From: Asterias rubens
Taxonomy: Eukaryota > Echinodermata > Asteroidea > Forcipulatida > Asteriidae
Assembly (NCBI RefSeq): GCF_902459465.1
Contig: NC_047063.1
Span: 24,783,055-24,847,054 of the forward strand
Length of the DNA stretch: 64,000 bases
Direction of reading: 5' to 3'
Of this stretch, positions 39,205-54,200 are shown one piece after another. How positions within the stretch are numbered: the first letter of the stretch is position 1; every line of letters begins with the position of its first letter. The notes beneath the pieces were generated by a model. That model did no database searches. It had not been told where the DNA came from and was given only the letters and a program-made list of their open reading frames with translations. Position numbers and translations under genes: made by a program.

Positions 39205-42200
39205 GCAGACTTGCAGCAGAAACAGGTGTCAGGGGGAAAAAGAGGAAAAAAGCTATTGATGAGAAATCCTCTCGGTGCCTTGCTGTTTCTGTTTCTAACT
39301 TCTTGTAGTTTTTTAAATTATTTTATTACTATTAATTTGTTGTTGCTATAAAGCTGCAATTCAGTAATAATAATAATATAGAAATGTTTGCGGTAACATC
39401 TCTAATTGAGTTGGAGTGGTTCTAAATGAGAACCGTTGGTTTCAACTCGACGTTTCAAACTTGACTTTTGCGTGTTATCACATGCGACACCTGAATATGA
39501 TGCTGGAACACACGACATTCAAAGGTCGCCTGTGATTACAATGCGAAATTCATAACATGTATTGTTATCATTTCGGTATGGGCCTGTATCAAGGTCAACC
39601 AAACCATTATTCGTCTTTGACCCTTCCCGAACAAAGTGCACGCAACGCTAAGTTCAGTATAGACAGCATTGACATAAATAGTCAATAATAGGTACGTGCG
39701 TTCGTTTAGCTTCCCTGGGTCTTCTCCGCGGTGCTCACTCTGGTAAGCCCCCCTGACAAGAGCTAAACGAACGACCACTCACCGCTCTCGTAGTGACGTC
39801 ATGCACCTGGGGCCAGCCCGAAGTGACCCACTCCACAAGCAGGGCACTGGGGGCTGACCCGGGTGAGCCCCTGAAATGACGTCAAAAGCTATTCGAACGC
39901 ACCGGGGCAGACCGTGGACGACCCGGGAAACTAAACGAACGCACCCAATGATTATGTGTTGTACATTAGCACACTGTTCAATCAAATATAGAATCCGATT
40001 ACTGATGATGTTTTAGTCTCAATGACGACTTTGGCCATCTTCTTCTGGGTATTCTGAAATCCGGGTACCAGGTCCTAACATCCGAGTACCAAGTACTCTC
40101 CGGGTACCAAGTACCAACTGCTCTATGGGTACCAAGTTCCAACTACGCTCCGGGTACCAAGTACCAAGTACTCTCCGGGTACCAAGTACCAAGTACTCTC
40201 CGGGTACCAAGTACCAACTGCTCTATGGGTACCAAGTACCAACTACTCTCCGGGTACCAAGTACCAAGTACTCTCCGGGTACCAAGTACCAAGTACTCTC
40301 CGGGTACCAAGTACCAAGTACTCTCCGGGTACCAAGTACCAAGTACTCTCCGGGTACCAAGTACCAAGTACTCTCCGGGTACCGAGTACCAAGTACTCTC
40401 CGGGTACCGAGTACCAAGTACTCTCCGGGTACCAAGTACCAAGTACTCTCCGGGTACCAAGTACCAACTACTCCATGGGTACCAAATACCAAGTACTATT
40501 CGGGTACCAAGTACCAACTATTCTCTGGGTACCAAGTACCAAGTACTCTCCGGGTACCAAGTACCAAGTACTCTCCGAGTACCAAGTACCAAGTACTCTC
40601 TGGGTACCAAGTACCATGTACTCTCCGGGTACCAAGTACCAAGTACTCTCCGAGTACCAAGTACCAAGTACTCTCCGGGTACCAAGTACCAAGTACTCTC
40701 CGGTACCAAGTACCAAGTACTCGCCGGGTGCCAAGTACCAAGTACTCCCCGGGTATCAAGTACCAAGTACTCTCCGGGTACCAAGTACTCTCCGGGTACC
40801 AAGTACCAACAGTTGGAATGCAGTTTGTATTCTTTTCTGAAAAAGCATGAACTAAATTTGAGGCCGTTTTAAATGACGCACCCCCCCCCCCCCACCCCAC
40901 CCACGGTAATCGTGGTTGCTGTTGATAATGCTTTACTTTTGCATGGCTTACAGCATCGATCTTTCCTGCTGTTCTGCAAATCCACTTGTGGGGCCCGTCA
41001 GTTTAAAAAACAAAAACGTTGTGGGGACATTAACTTTGTACCAACATCTCTGTGTACGCCCGAACATCGAGACCGACGGAGTGTGTTAGGTCCAGAATTT
41101 GTGAACGATCTTCTTCGTCAATATGAAAAGTTCCTACCTTTTGCTGCTGTCTGACAGTAGTCCTATCTTCGGCGTTGGTGAAGTTTAGAAAAATGAATAA
41201 TGTGGTCGCGGTATACGATACGCTCAGTGACTGTGAGATTACAATAAATGTGCATGTATGCATGCAAACAAACTGCCTTTTGAATTGACAAAATGCAGGG
41301 TGCTATACGGAGCAAAGGGCAACAGGTTGTTTTTTCGTTCTTTTTTCTTTTCCCCCTCGAAATAATATTTCGTTTCAAAATAATAAACTCCAGTGGCCGG
41401 GGGCGTGGTGGGGGGGGGGAACAAGTGTTCCACTGTGCCCTGTAAGTAATTAACACCACATTCGACCAACACTCTGTTTTGGGTCATTACCATGGCAACG
41501 GCCACTTTAAACTTAGTTTTATTGGTTTATGGTGGTTTTCTGTTTTATTCAAATTTCATCTCTTTTATCCTACAAAGCGCAATTAGAATAACAAATCAAT
41601 TTACGCGCTAGTTAATCGTAGAAAAAACGACTAGTAGTGAACGAGCCGTAAAGGCACTGTACACGTTTGGTAATTGTCAAAGACCAGCGTCTCACTTTGT
41701 GTATCCCATCATAAGCATAACATAACAGACATGTGAAAATTTTAGCTCAATCAATCATCGAAGTTGCGTGAAAATGATGAAAGAAAAAACACCCTTGATG
41801 GACGAATTTGTTTTTAGGAAAAAAGCTATTGATGAGAAATCCTCTCGGTGCCTTGCTGTTTCTGTTTCTAACTTCTTGTAGTTTTTTAAATTATTTTATT
41901 ACTATTAATTTGTTGTTGCTATAAAGCTGCAATTCAGTAATAATAATAATATAGAAATGTTTGCGGTAACATCTCTAATTGAGTTGGAGTGGTTCTAAAT
42001 GAGAACCGTTGGTTTCAACTCGACGTTTCAAACTTGACTTTTGCGTGTTATCACATGCGACACCTGAATATGATGCTGGAACACACGACATTCAAAGGTC
42101 GCCTGTGATTACAATGCGAAATTCATAACATTTATTGTTATCATTTCGGTATGGGCCTGTATCAAGGTCAACCAAACCATTATTCGTCTTTGACCCTTCC

Positions 42201-45200
42201 CGAACAAAGTGCACGCAACGCTAAGTTCAGTATAGACAGCATTGACATAAGTAGTCAATAATAGGTACGTGCGTTCGTTTAGCTTCCCTGGGTCTTCTCC
42301 GCGGTGCTCACTCGGGTAAGCCCCCCTGACAAGAGCTAAACGAACGACCACTCACCGCTCTCGTAGTGACGTCATGCACCTGGGGCCAGCCCGAAGTGAC
42401 CCACTCCACAAGCAGGGCACTGGGGGCTGACCCGGGTGAGCCCCTGAAATGACGTCAAAAGCTATTCGAACGCACCGGGGCAGACCGTGGATGACCCGGG
42501 AAACTAAACGAACGCACCCAATGATTATGTGTTGTACATTAGCACACTGTTCAATCAAATATAGAATCCGATTACTGATGATGTTTTAGTCTCAATGACG
42601 ACTTTGGCCATCTTCTTCTGGGTATTCTGAAATCCGGGTACCAGGTCCTAACATCCGAGTACCAAGTACTCTCCGGGTACCAAGTACCAACTGCTCTATG
42701 GGTGCCTAGTTCCAACTACTCTCCGGGTACCAAGTACCAAGTACTCTCCGGGTACCAAGTACCAAGTACTCTCCGGGTACCAAGTACCAACTGCTCTATG
42801 GGTACCAAGTACCAACTACTCTCCGGGTACCAAGTACCAAGTACTCTCCGGGTACCAAGTACTCTCCGGGTACCAAGTACCAAGTACTCTCCGGGTACCA
42901 AGTACCAAGTACTCTCCGGGTACCAAGTACCAAGTACTCTCCGGGTACCGAGTACCAAGTACTCTCCGGGTACCGAGTACCAAGTACTCTCCGGGTACCA
43001 AGTACCAAGTACTCTCCGGGTACCAAGTACCAATTACTCCATGGGTACCAAATACCAAGTACTATCCGGGTACCAAGTACCAACTATTCTCTGGGTACCA
43101 AGTACCAAGTACTCTCCGGGTACCAAGTACCAAGTACTCTCCGAGTACCAAGTACCAAGTACTCTCTGGGTACCAAGTACCATGTACTCTCCGGGTACCA
43201 AGTACCAAGTACTCTCCGAGTACCAAGTACCAAGTACTCTCCGGGTACCAAGTACCAAGTACTCTCCGGTACCAAGTACCAAGTACTCTCCGGGTGCCAA
43301 GTACCAAGTACTCCCCGGGTATCAAGTACCAAGTACTCTCCGGGTACCAAGTACTCTCCGGGTACCAAGTACCAACAGTTGGAATGCAGTTTGTATTCTT
43401 TTCTGAAAAAGCATGAACTAAATTTGAGGCCGTTTTAAATGACGCACCCCCCCCCACCCCACCCACGGTAATCGTGGTTGCTGTTGATAATGCTTTACTT
43501 TTGCATGGCTTACAGCATCGATCTTTCCTGCTGTTCTGCAAATCCACTTGTGGGGCCCGTCAGTTTAAAAAACAAAAACGTTGTGGGGACATTAACTTTG
43601 TACCAACATCTCTGTGTACGCCCGAACATCGAGACCGACGGAGTGTGTTAGGTCCAGAATTTGTGAACGATCTTCTTCGTCAATATGAAAAGTTCCTACC
43701 TTTTGCTGCTGTCTGACAGTAGTCCTATCTTCGGCGTTGGTGAAGTTTAGAAAAATGAATAATGTGGTCGCGGTATACGATACGCTCAGTGACTGTGAGA
43801 TTACAATAAATGTGCATGTATGCATGCAAACAAACTGCCTTTTGAATTGACAAAATGCAGGGTGCTATACGGAGCAAAGGGCAACAGGTTGTTTTTTCGT
43901 TCTTTTTTCTTTTCCCCCTCGAAATAATATTTCGTTTCAAAATAATAAACTCCAGTGGCCGGGGGCGTGGTGGGGGGGGGGAACAAGTGTTCCACTGTGC
44001 CCTGTAAGTAATTAACACCACATTCGACCAACACTCTGTTTTGGGTCATTACCATGGCACCGGCCACTTTAAACTTAGTTTTATTGGTTTATGGTGGTTT
44101 TCTGTTTTATTCAAATTTCATCTCTTTTATCCTACAAAGCGCAATTAGAATAACAAATCAATTTACGCGCTAGTTAATCGTAGAAAAAACGATTAGTAGT
44201 GAACGAGCCGTAAAAGGCACTGTACACGTTTGGTAATTGTCAAAGACCAGCGTCTCACTTTGTGTATCCCATCATAAGCATGACGAATTTGTGTGCTTTC
44301 AGATAGGATTAAAAGACTTCTAGCTAGAAGTCTTTTATTATTTTAGTAAGAAAATACCTCTTTCTCAAAGACTATGTTACTTCAGAGGGAGTCGTTTCCC
44401 ACAATGTTTTATACCATCAACAGCAGCTCTCCAATGCTCTTTACCAAGTCAGTTTTTAAGTTAATAATTATTTGTTTTGAGTAATTACTAAACGTGTACA
44501 TTCCCTTTAATTTGAATCCCAAAATTAAAAATACTGGAAGTTACTTCTAGAAATAATTAAACCGAATTCAATCTAACTCAAAACTGTTGACAATTTATTC
44601 TCGTGATTCTTCATAAACGATGATCAGCAATGTCATGCCTTTTGGGAAACTATAGGTGGCAGCAGACTTACCAGGTGGGACCAGTGTTCTCAAAAGTGTC
44701 CCACTGGTGTTATGTGACTCTATAACTATCACGAGCTGTTGTACAATTCTTGTTTTGGATTTTACCATGTTGATTCTGATTTAAAGTCTTTAAAACAGAT
44801 GGTTATTGTCTGACATTCAGGATTCAATGCTTTAACTGTTAAGATATCTTCGCCATTTTTCTGATCGCCTGACACCTTTGGTAATTCTCACTTGGTGTAT
44901 CCCAAAATATGCATCATCAAATAACAAATCTCACGAAATTTTTGCTCCTTTGGTCATCGAAGTTGGAAGAAAATAATGAAGAAAAAAGTACCACGTGTTG
45001 CACAAATTTGTATGCTTTAAGTTGCTTTAAGATACATGAGAAAGGCTTCAGACCCGAAGTCTTTCTTAGATTCAAATATTTCAGTGAGAAATTACCTCTT
45101 TCTCAAAAACTACAGGGCCTATACGTTAATTCAAAGAGAGTGTCGTCTCTCACAATGTTTTATGTTACATCAAGAGCTCTCCGCTGCTTATCACAATCTA

Positions 45201-48200
45201 GTTTTTATGTTTGGTGTGTTTTTTAGTAATTACCAAACGTGTCAAGTGAGTTTTGTTAGTGAGCTATGAGTTTGTTACCCACAATAATAAGGACTAAACT
45301 TTACTTCTAATTTTCATATCGGTAGTTTTGAGTGCGCGATAATTTGAGAAGGTGTGCCATACAATTGACGGATCACGCCTACTGGGGTAATTGTAGTAGA
45401 GCCCGTTCAAATTGGAAGTTTGGCAGATTCCGTACCACCAGGCTCCATGGTAGGTCTGGGCGCAGCTACCGCTTGGGTTGCGATCGTTGTCTTTGTCTTT
45501 GGTCGAGAAAGCCATCCGATCTTGATAATCCAACCCGTCGGCTGAAATATAAAAACAAGTTAGTCATGCTTATTTATTTTTTATTTGTTTTTATATATAT
45601 ATATAACTTGTACGCCGTTATTATTTGTTTACTTTGTATGGTTTTTTAATATGAATATATTTATTTTATTGAATATTTTCAGTGCTTTCTTATCTCTTTT
45701 TGTTCTTGTTTTTTGTTCTTACTTTGATACCTGTTAGAGGCGCGCGGTTAACCGTGGTTGCATGTCATCAATTTTTAAAAATATTATCATAAAAAATGTA
45801 GAATATAACATGCAGGAGATTATTCGTGAGAGGTTTAAGATGAATTGTTGCAGTCAGACTATAGTGGTTCTTCCTGGGTTGGCATAATAATTGTATACTG
45901 ATTTTGAAAACTGTTTAAATAAAAGTTAAGTGAACCCGTCTTACATGCTGTTCCTGAATAAGTTCCCACATACAGCCGGTAGTTGTCACTCTCGTCGGCA
46001 ATGCTGAACGAGGCAAAGACGGCATACCCCGTGTCGTTATAGAAACCTTCAAGATCCACGCGTAGTTCGTACTCGCCCTGAGCGGTCAGACGGTGCAAGT
46101 TGTCGTTACCAAGCCAAAACTCTCCCTCTAGATTCCCAAAGCCCCGGCGGTAGTTGGCAAAGTCCAAATAGAAATCAACACTTCCGTCCTTGCGCCGCTG
46201 GAAAACCTAAAAAGGACCACACATTATTTTGAATGTTTAAGTTATTCTGTATACATTTTATTTGATGACAAAATCTATCAAAGAAAATACTCTCATTCAT
46301 TCATTCACTTTAACGTGATATATTACCGTCCATCCACCACCGTCTGTCTCCATATCACAATACACCTCGAAAGCTTCAGCAGAACCTAGAGTTTGAACCG
46401 TGTACACGCCACTGATCATCACTCCCCTCGCACGAATTTCGGAACAATCCTTTGGAAAGGTAACTGTAGGCTATACGGTATGGAGCAAAGAAAGTATAAA
46501 CATTATCTTTAAAAATATGCAAGTTTTCTTCTCTCCCTATCCTATGTTAAGTGGAAGTTTAATTTAAACGCACTGGACACCTTTGGTAATTGTCAGAGAC
46601 AAGTCTTCCCACTTGGTGTATCACAACATCATGCACAAAATAACAAACCTGTAAAAATTTGAACTCGACAGGTCGTCGAAGTTGCGAGATAATAATGGAG
46701 GAAAAAACACCCTCGTCACACGAAGTAATTGGGTGCTTTCAGATGCTTGATTTCGGGACATCAAAATCTAATTCTGAGGTCTCGAAATCAAAGTCAAAGT
46801 TTTTAGTGGAAATTAATTATTTCTCGAAATCTACGTTACTTCAGCGGAAGCCGTTTCTCACGATGTTACCAACAGCTCTCCATTGCTTGTTACGCAAGTA
46901 AATTTTTATGCTAACAAATATTTTGAGTAATTATCAATAGTGTCCAGTGCCTCTCCTCTTTAAAGCTTTTATACTAATTAACTGGTGTGTCTTTAATCGT
47001 CACTTTTGCGGTATGTGTCATAAGCGGGATATGAACCACCCAAAGCGGCATGTGAACCGTCCCACCGGCCTGGCCGCTCAAGCCTCCGCTCAGCATCTGA
47101 CACTACTCGCCTCGTGGAACCTAACTCAATCAAGCTTCTTAGAAGTCTGCTTTAAGACGGATTCTCTCATTTTGCTCCCCACACCTGGAATGCACTGCTC
47201 ACCATCTCAATCAGGGAATCTCTAAATCTCTAAATACGCACAATCAAGAAGTGCATCACACCCATATAGCTCTATGATCACACCTTACTTATTACCCAAT
47301 ATGCGCTGCGTTCTTGACGTAGTGGCGCTTTAATGCCTTAGATTGTGTACAGTATGTATGTATGTATAATGTAAGCTATACCAGACCTTTGTATCTATAT
47401 TTTTTAGATTATATCCTCAATATTATTAGACGCTTACCGCCCTTTGTCGGTGTGGCGACACTCCAATCACCTGCACCAGACTCGTTCATTGGGGATGTAT
47501 CTACAAATAAAGCAAGATTTAAAGTCAAATTGTAAAAGGAAAATGCAACCATTTTGTTTGCTTGTTTGTTTATTCGGTGTTTGTTTGTTTGTTTGTTTGT
47601 TTGTTTGTTTGTTTGTTTATTTGTTTGTTTGTTTGTTTGTTTGTTTGTTTGTTTGTTTGTTTGTTTGTTTGTTTGTTTGTTTGTTTGTTTGTTTGTTTGT
47701 TTGTTTGTTTGTTTGTTTGTTTGTTTGTTTGTTCGTTTGTTTGTTTGGTTTTTCTTTAAGCGTTCTTTAAGTTTTTCTTTAAGCTTGTTACAATAAACGT
47801 TGAAGAGTAATAAGAGCATTCAGGTGTCATGTCGAGAAGATATATAAACCTTTGGAAACGACCACACGGCTTCTTTGTCATTTCAATCACATTTGTAAAG
47901 TGAAAGATTATTTGTATGGGCTTGCTAAATTCCTTTTGCATAATTTGGAGCTCGTGACAACAAGGCCAGAGGGGTGTGTTGATCAAAAGTGGTCTTCTAT
48001 GTAATTGTTTGGAAGAAAGAAACATTCATTTGCTGATTTTAAATCATTTTTGCATACTTATATGCATTTTTCATAATATTTTAATTACCTTTTTAATATA
48101 ACAAAATATGAAGGTAACAGCGGGGAAATTTTGATTACAGAGCAGCATGTTTCGACCCACATGTAGCGGATCATGTTGGTCGCGTGTATCGCCAAGTAGG

Positions 48201-51200
48201 CTATACCCGAATGATTTGGCAACGAACAAGAGTTCCAATTAAAAGCTTACCATTATTAAGGAGTTTCACCAAGGCAGACACTGCGACTTGCAACTCATTC
48301 ACCTTGCCTTTTGTTTCCTCCAGCTGCGAGGAAACCATTTCCCGAGTATCAGTCACTATACCTTTCATCTCTTCCACCTGATGCTTCGTCTTTCTTAGTT
48401 CAGTGTTAAACGTATCCATATAGTCTGATAGTAAGACTTTCAACTTGTCTACAATGCGATCGCAGGAAAAGTTTGTGTGACTGCCGGAGGATAAAACTTG
48501 TCTTCCATCTATAGACTGCGCGATCATAACGATCAAGAGTGAACGGATAAACAACCCCATTATGCTAGTCAGCTCAAAATTTAACTCTTAAACAACTACA
48601 CGATTTTTTGTTGATAATTTGTGTAGAATTTTTATACAGAGGTATGAGCAAGAACCCCTGTTGTAAAACCGTTATATAGGGCCTACAATCATCGTGTGAG
48701 TTTATATGGTTCAAGCATGAGTCCATTGTTAAGAGTAAATCGAAAATGGAACAAGAGACTGATTCAGTAAACAAGGACAGCCATGTCCTCGAGAATCCGG
48801 AGGTAACAACAATGGCCGGTAGGTAAATAAAAAACCTTGGACGTTTGGTCATAATATTATTCCGACAAATTATTCCGCCATACAAAAAGCTCACTTCATA
48901 CCTTCTGAGTCCATGTAACATTACGTAAATAAATTTATTGTCTTTGTTTGAGCCTTCATTACTAAGTTTTCTCGAGCTAATTCGCCAGAGATGGACATTA
49001 TATGGGTATACCTCTTTATGATGACGTTTGATGGATAGCCAAAACAGAAGGTGTGGAAGAACAGTTTGATGAGTAGGCCTATAAACCTTTATCACGCTGC
49101 CACCATCTTGGTCATGTTCCCATAGCAGTAATGAATGCTAACACTCATTGCGCAATCATGGCACCAGACTATTATTTCGTCCAGCCTCAGCTTGGTTACA
49201 ATGAGTTGGAATGGAGTAAAATCAAGATGGCCACACCGTAGTAAAGGTCACTCGTATGCATCGTCCAAATAAACATTATTCGTAATAATTTCGGAACAAA
49301 CCCGACAATTTAAAGGCATCGGACACAATCGGCAATCGCTCATAATAATTTTAGCATAAAACATACTTGTTAACAACCAATGGAGAGCTGTTGATGGTAT
49401 ATTGCATTGTGAGAAACAGCTCCCTCTGAAGTAACGTAGTTTTTGCGAAAGAAGTTATTTCTCACGAAAATATTTGAATTTGATTTCGATACCTCAGAAT
49501 TTGATTTTGAGGTCTCAAAATCAAGCATCTGAAGGCGTTTTTTCTTCCATTATTATCTCGCAACTTCGACGACCAATAGTTTAAATTTCCAGGTTTTTAT
49601 TATTTTATGCATTTTTATGTTGAGATACACTAATTGAGAAGACTAGTCTTTGATAATCTTAATACCAAAGGTGTCCAGTGCGATGTGATTCTCGATCCTT
49701 GAAATGTGTCCTTCGTGTGAAACTGATCAATGTCGAGCTAAAGCAAAAGCTAGTAAGTACCCTTCCTTTATAGCAATAGTGAGCATCAGTCGCCGCTGCA
49801 CAACGCGCAGCACTCTATAGCACGCGCTTCCATTGCGGGGATCAAAATGTGCACACAAGGCACAGATATAGAGTATAATACTATCAATTTTATGAAAACA
49901 GACAAGATGGTATACTTGTTCATGGTGTTGTCGCATGGTGTTGTCTCAAGTATTTTGAGAAAAGCAACAAGGAAGAATGAAGATTAGGTCTGTATAGTAG
50001 CTGAATGTTTTGTTTGTCATCGTTTTTGAAGACGGGAATACTTTTAGCAACCTTTTTACATTCAAAGGAAAAGAACCAGTGGTGAAATTTGAAAATGTAA
50101 CCTTGATGATTTCAAGTCTGAGATCGTGGGTTTTGTTAAACTTGACTCAAGTCCCAATCCCGCGCCATCGCCAGAAAACTATTGCTTTGTGATGATCTGC
50201 ATTCCCTAATAACCTGTTCGCATGCGGGACTCGTGACCACATTTTGACGGCGAGGGCGCACTGCTTTATACGGCTTGTTTGCTAGTTGGCGCTATAGAAT
50301 GCTTATAGGGACCTCTCAAACGAGAACTGGACTTGAATCAAGTTTATGGTTTTATATAGGTGCTAGGCCTGGGCGGAGTGCGTTTTGGCGTCCCAAACCA
50401 AAGCCCAACCGACTCAACAAGTCGGTTACCGGTTGGTCTGAACAGCATCGTCACCGCGCTCAACCGAACACCCGAAAACGCTCAACCGATGACCAATGTT
50501 TCTGGTTGGGGTCGTCAAAACGCACTCTTGGTAATAGCGCAAATTGCCCGGCCTCACTTGGCTGTGTCTATCTTAGAATAAGGATGAACACAGGCACTGG
50601 TTTACAGACACCGTGATTTCATTTGATAAAACGGTTTCATTGGATTGTACGTGAAGGTAAAACGGTTTCATTGGATTGTACGTGAAGTGTGTTTTGTAGT
50701 GCCATTTTTCGGCAATGTGCATGCAGCGTGCAAAATAGTTATGTTTGCATGTACACTTATCCTACATTAGGCATACAAGCACGTAGGCCTACATGTACAT
50801 GTAGATGCATGTAGTGTTGTTTATTTGTAGATGCATGTACGCTGGATTTGACTGCGAGTATCAATGCAAAACTATGCGAGGTCATGCCCAAGGCAGGTAT
50901 AAGTAGGTTTCTGGCGCAATCACGAGCCTCGAAAGTGGCTGTGGTGTATTTCGCATGGATTGCAGACAATAATTACACACACTGGGCAAAGGTGCCATAC
51001 TGAAAAACAATTTAATATCCCTGGGAATGCAGGTCACCTTTGACATGAGCTGTATGTAACCTTTGACATGAGCTGTATGTAAATTATACAATACTAACTA
51101 TTTATGAGCTGGGTGTAGACAAGTGGGCCAAATATATCACATTTCCTCCCCACTAAATAAGAAGTGGATCTCAATGTTCAACAAGTCCAGTAAACAAAAA

Positions 51201-54200
51201 TCATGAACAGTGAGCCATCAAAAACAACAGTTCAAAACACTGTAAAGTTCAAGTTCGTGAACATCAAAAATGAGTATTTAATGTCCAATAAACATTGAAG
51301 TAAAACATGGCAACTTTTTGGGTTGTTGAATAACAAGTGCTCTAGTGCCACTCTAGTGCCTATATCTATTTTTACGAAGATACAGTGATGATTTTAACCG
51401 CGAGCTGTTTTAGCTCAGTCAGTTATAAATTGAGTTTAATAGGAGGGTTATGTTCGCGTGCGGGGTAGCGGCGTTCAACAACGTGTGGACTACCCGGCAT
51501 GGAAGAGTTAGTAGTGATGATATTCCACTAGTTACAGTAAGGTCCGGTTCAACTGGTGTTGGCATAGGATTTTCCATTACCGACGATACTCTCTGTGGTA
51601 TGACATCATAGGGTACGGGTACATCGAGATCAGGGTTTTCCCAATGTCGGACTAACAGCTTAGTGTTATTTACAGACAATGCCATAATAGTTGGCTAGTT
51701 CATCTTTATGAGTGTGTGCCAGTCCCGTCCGCGCACGCCCCGTCCGCGTGTGTCCCGTCCTGCTGTCCTCCACGGTCGACAAACGTATATCTCCCCACAG
51801 AATTGTTGCCCTTTGAAAAGGCAATACTACACGCAACAACCCAACTGGTGTTTATTTTCTCACCAGTGTATGTCTGAAGTTCCATACGGGTTGAATGTAT
51901 GTCTGAAGTTCCATATGGGTTTAATGCAGTTCCAACTAGGAGAATTTGTGTAGATGTTTGATACTGCTGGATCTAGTGTCCCGTTCCATCCGCAACGGTG
52001 TGTATCGTTAATGGCTGGTGGCACCCAACCATCCTTGTTCCGATCCAACTTGTTAATGACCAATCACCCGACAAACACTGACGAATATATGCCAGGCAAA
52101 ATCCGCGCCAAGCCACCAAATTATCCACCCTATAAACTAGCTCAAGTTACACTGAATTTTTTCTTACCTAACCAATATTATATACGTCCAGAAAACATAC
52201 GATTGAATTTTTTTTTTACAAAATCGCAGGGTTTCGCCTTTCTGCGATGGTGTGTGTTTGGAAGTTGTGCAATACTCCAATCAGTCGGCCATGCGGCCCA
52301 TGCCATCGTCCATGCGCATTGGAAAATTCGTTAGGACTTGTTTAATTCTGAAATTGTATTTTTAGGAGTGAGGGGGGGGGGGGCGGAATTCAACAAACCA
52401 TAACAAGTGACACGTGCAGGCCTGGGCACGTGAATTGATGAATTGGCTATTCAAAGAATAGAATGCATTTTGCAGAACTGGTTTAAATACACTGATCTTT
52501 TTTAAGCCCGCCGTTGCACGGCACGTTGAACGGGTCTAAAGTCAGAAAAGTGTTGGTGGTTTGTACAACAGCAAGATGTCACTGAGGATTTGCTCGAAGT
52601 GATCGACGGAGACATTTTGTTGGCGCCACATGTATTCCGCCAGACGGAAACCGAAGCCGTCGGTAGAGCTGTTTGCGTGGGTGCTCGGCAGACTCCTCTT
52701 GATCTGCCCCCACTGGCAAGCAATATTTTTAGTTTGCGCGCCAGTGGTGGGATCAACGAATTTTAAGGAGTGACTAACCTTGAGATGGGCAACATTTTCC
52801 TGACCGAGGCAATCATCTGCTTTCCAACAGTCCGATACGACTGTGGATCCAGGGGCCACATATTCCTTAAGTAGAGAAATAAGGGTCTCTGAATCCCGCT
52901 TAGGAACCTCAATCAGGAAAGTTTCCTTTGTCTCACGGCAAATGCCGCCCAACACCCACTCACCCTGAACCAGACGACCTCGGCTGTACTTCCGGCGACC
53001 GAGTTTGTTTTCGTCAATCTCGACGGTCATGCCCGGACCGCCGATCCCCTTGCTGCACTTTTCCTCGACGACACGAAGACAAACTTCGCGGCAAAAGGTA
53101 AACCAGTCCACGACAGTTTTATAACTAGTACTTTCACCTTCGTAGACTGATGTTTCCTTTATTGCCACAGACGTTGTCGCTCGTGCCGCCCAGTAGTAGG
53201 TGAGCTCGATGATCTTCTTCAGAGACACCTTACTGTCACTAAACCAGCTGCCATGACGGATGCTGCAATTCCGAGACCGCTTCAGACACCCCCGATGTGT
53301 GCACCGCCACGAGTACCCGTCGGCATGCCCGGTCTTTACGGACCATGTCAACGGGTGGAGGCAGTACTGACAATCGGGGGCGTCGGCTATCAGTTCACGT
53401 TCCTTGCAGAACTCAATAGCAGCATCCGGCGTGGCAACAGTCTCAAACAATCTCTCAGCGTTCCATAGAGTGGTCATGACGAGCGAGACAAGACGGCTTC
53501 AATACTTCAACAGCTTCCTGAGAGACTTTCTAAATGAATTACCTTTAAGTGATCAGATGGGTTTCCGTTTGAACTTCCCTCAGTGGAACAATCCAAAATA
53601 ATATCGTACTTGACTGATGTGTGCAAAGGAGTTTTTCATTCAGGAAGGTATGAGTATTCAGATATCATAAATGCAAAGCACTGGACAATCACAGATTATT
53701 TTAATAAAAATGGCATTGCACATGACCTTAAGTGAACCGGGTAATTAGGACTAGGAAACAAATCTAGACACAGACCACCAAATCTGTTAACGCCTCGTGA
53801 GTCTAGCCCTGTGGTTGCTCTCTTGTGTATAGATAGTAATTTGTTATTTCTTGTTACAGGTTCGAATCCTGGTGAGTACATTGCACAGTGATTGCTAACT
53901 TTCCTTCCATTTCTTCCAGAATAGAAAACAGGTATATACCTGGATACTGGGTGAGAGAGGAGGCAAGAAAGAGAAGGGGAGAGGGGACCTATTACGGTGA
54001 AATAGCGCTTTTTCTTCTTTTCAAAATACATGTATTGGAGTCAGCAAAATATCAATTTTTTAAACCGACCCCTATGAAAAACACTTTTTGACACTTTGTA
54101 TATTTACCCTATCAATTGAATACACTTGAATACACAAAAAAAAAACAGTAGAGAAAACGGTGGCGAGGCGCATAAATGTGTCCGTATACAGGTTCCTCGG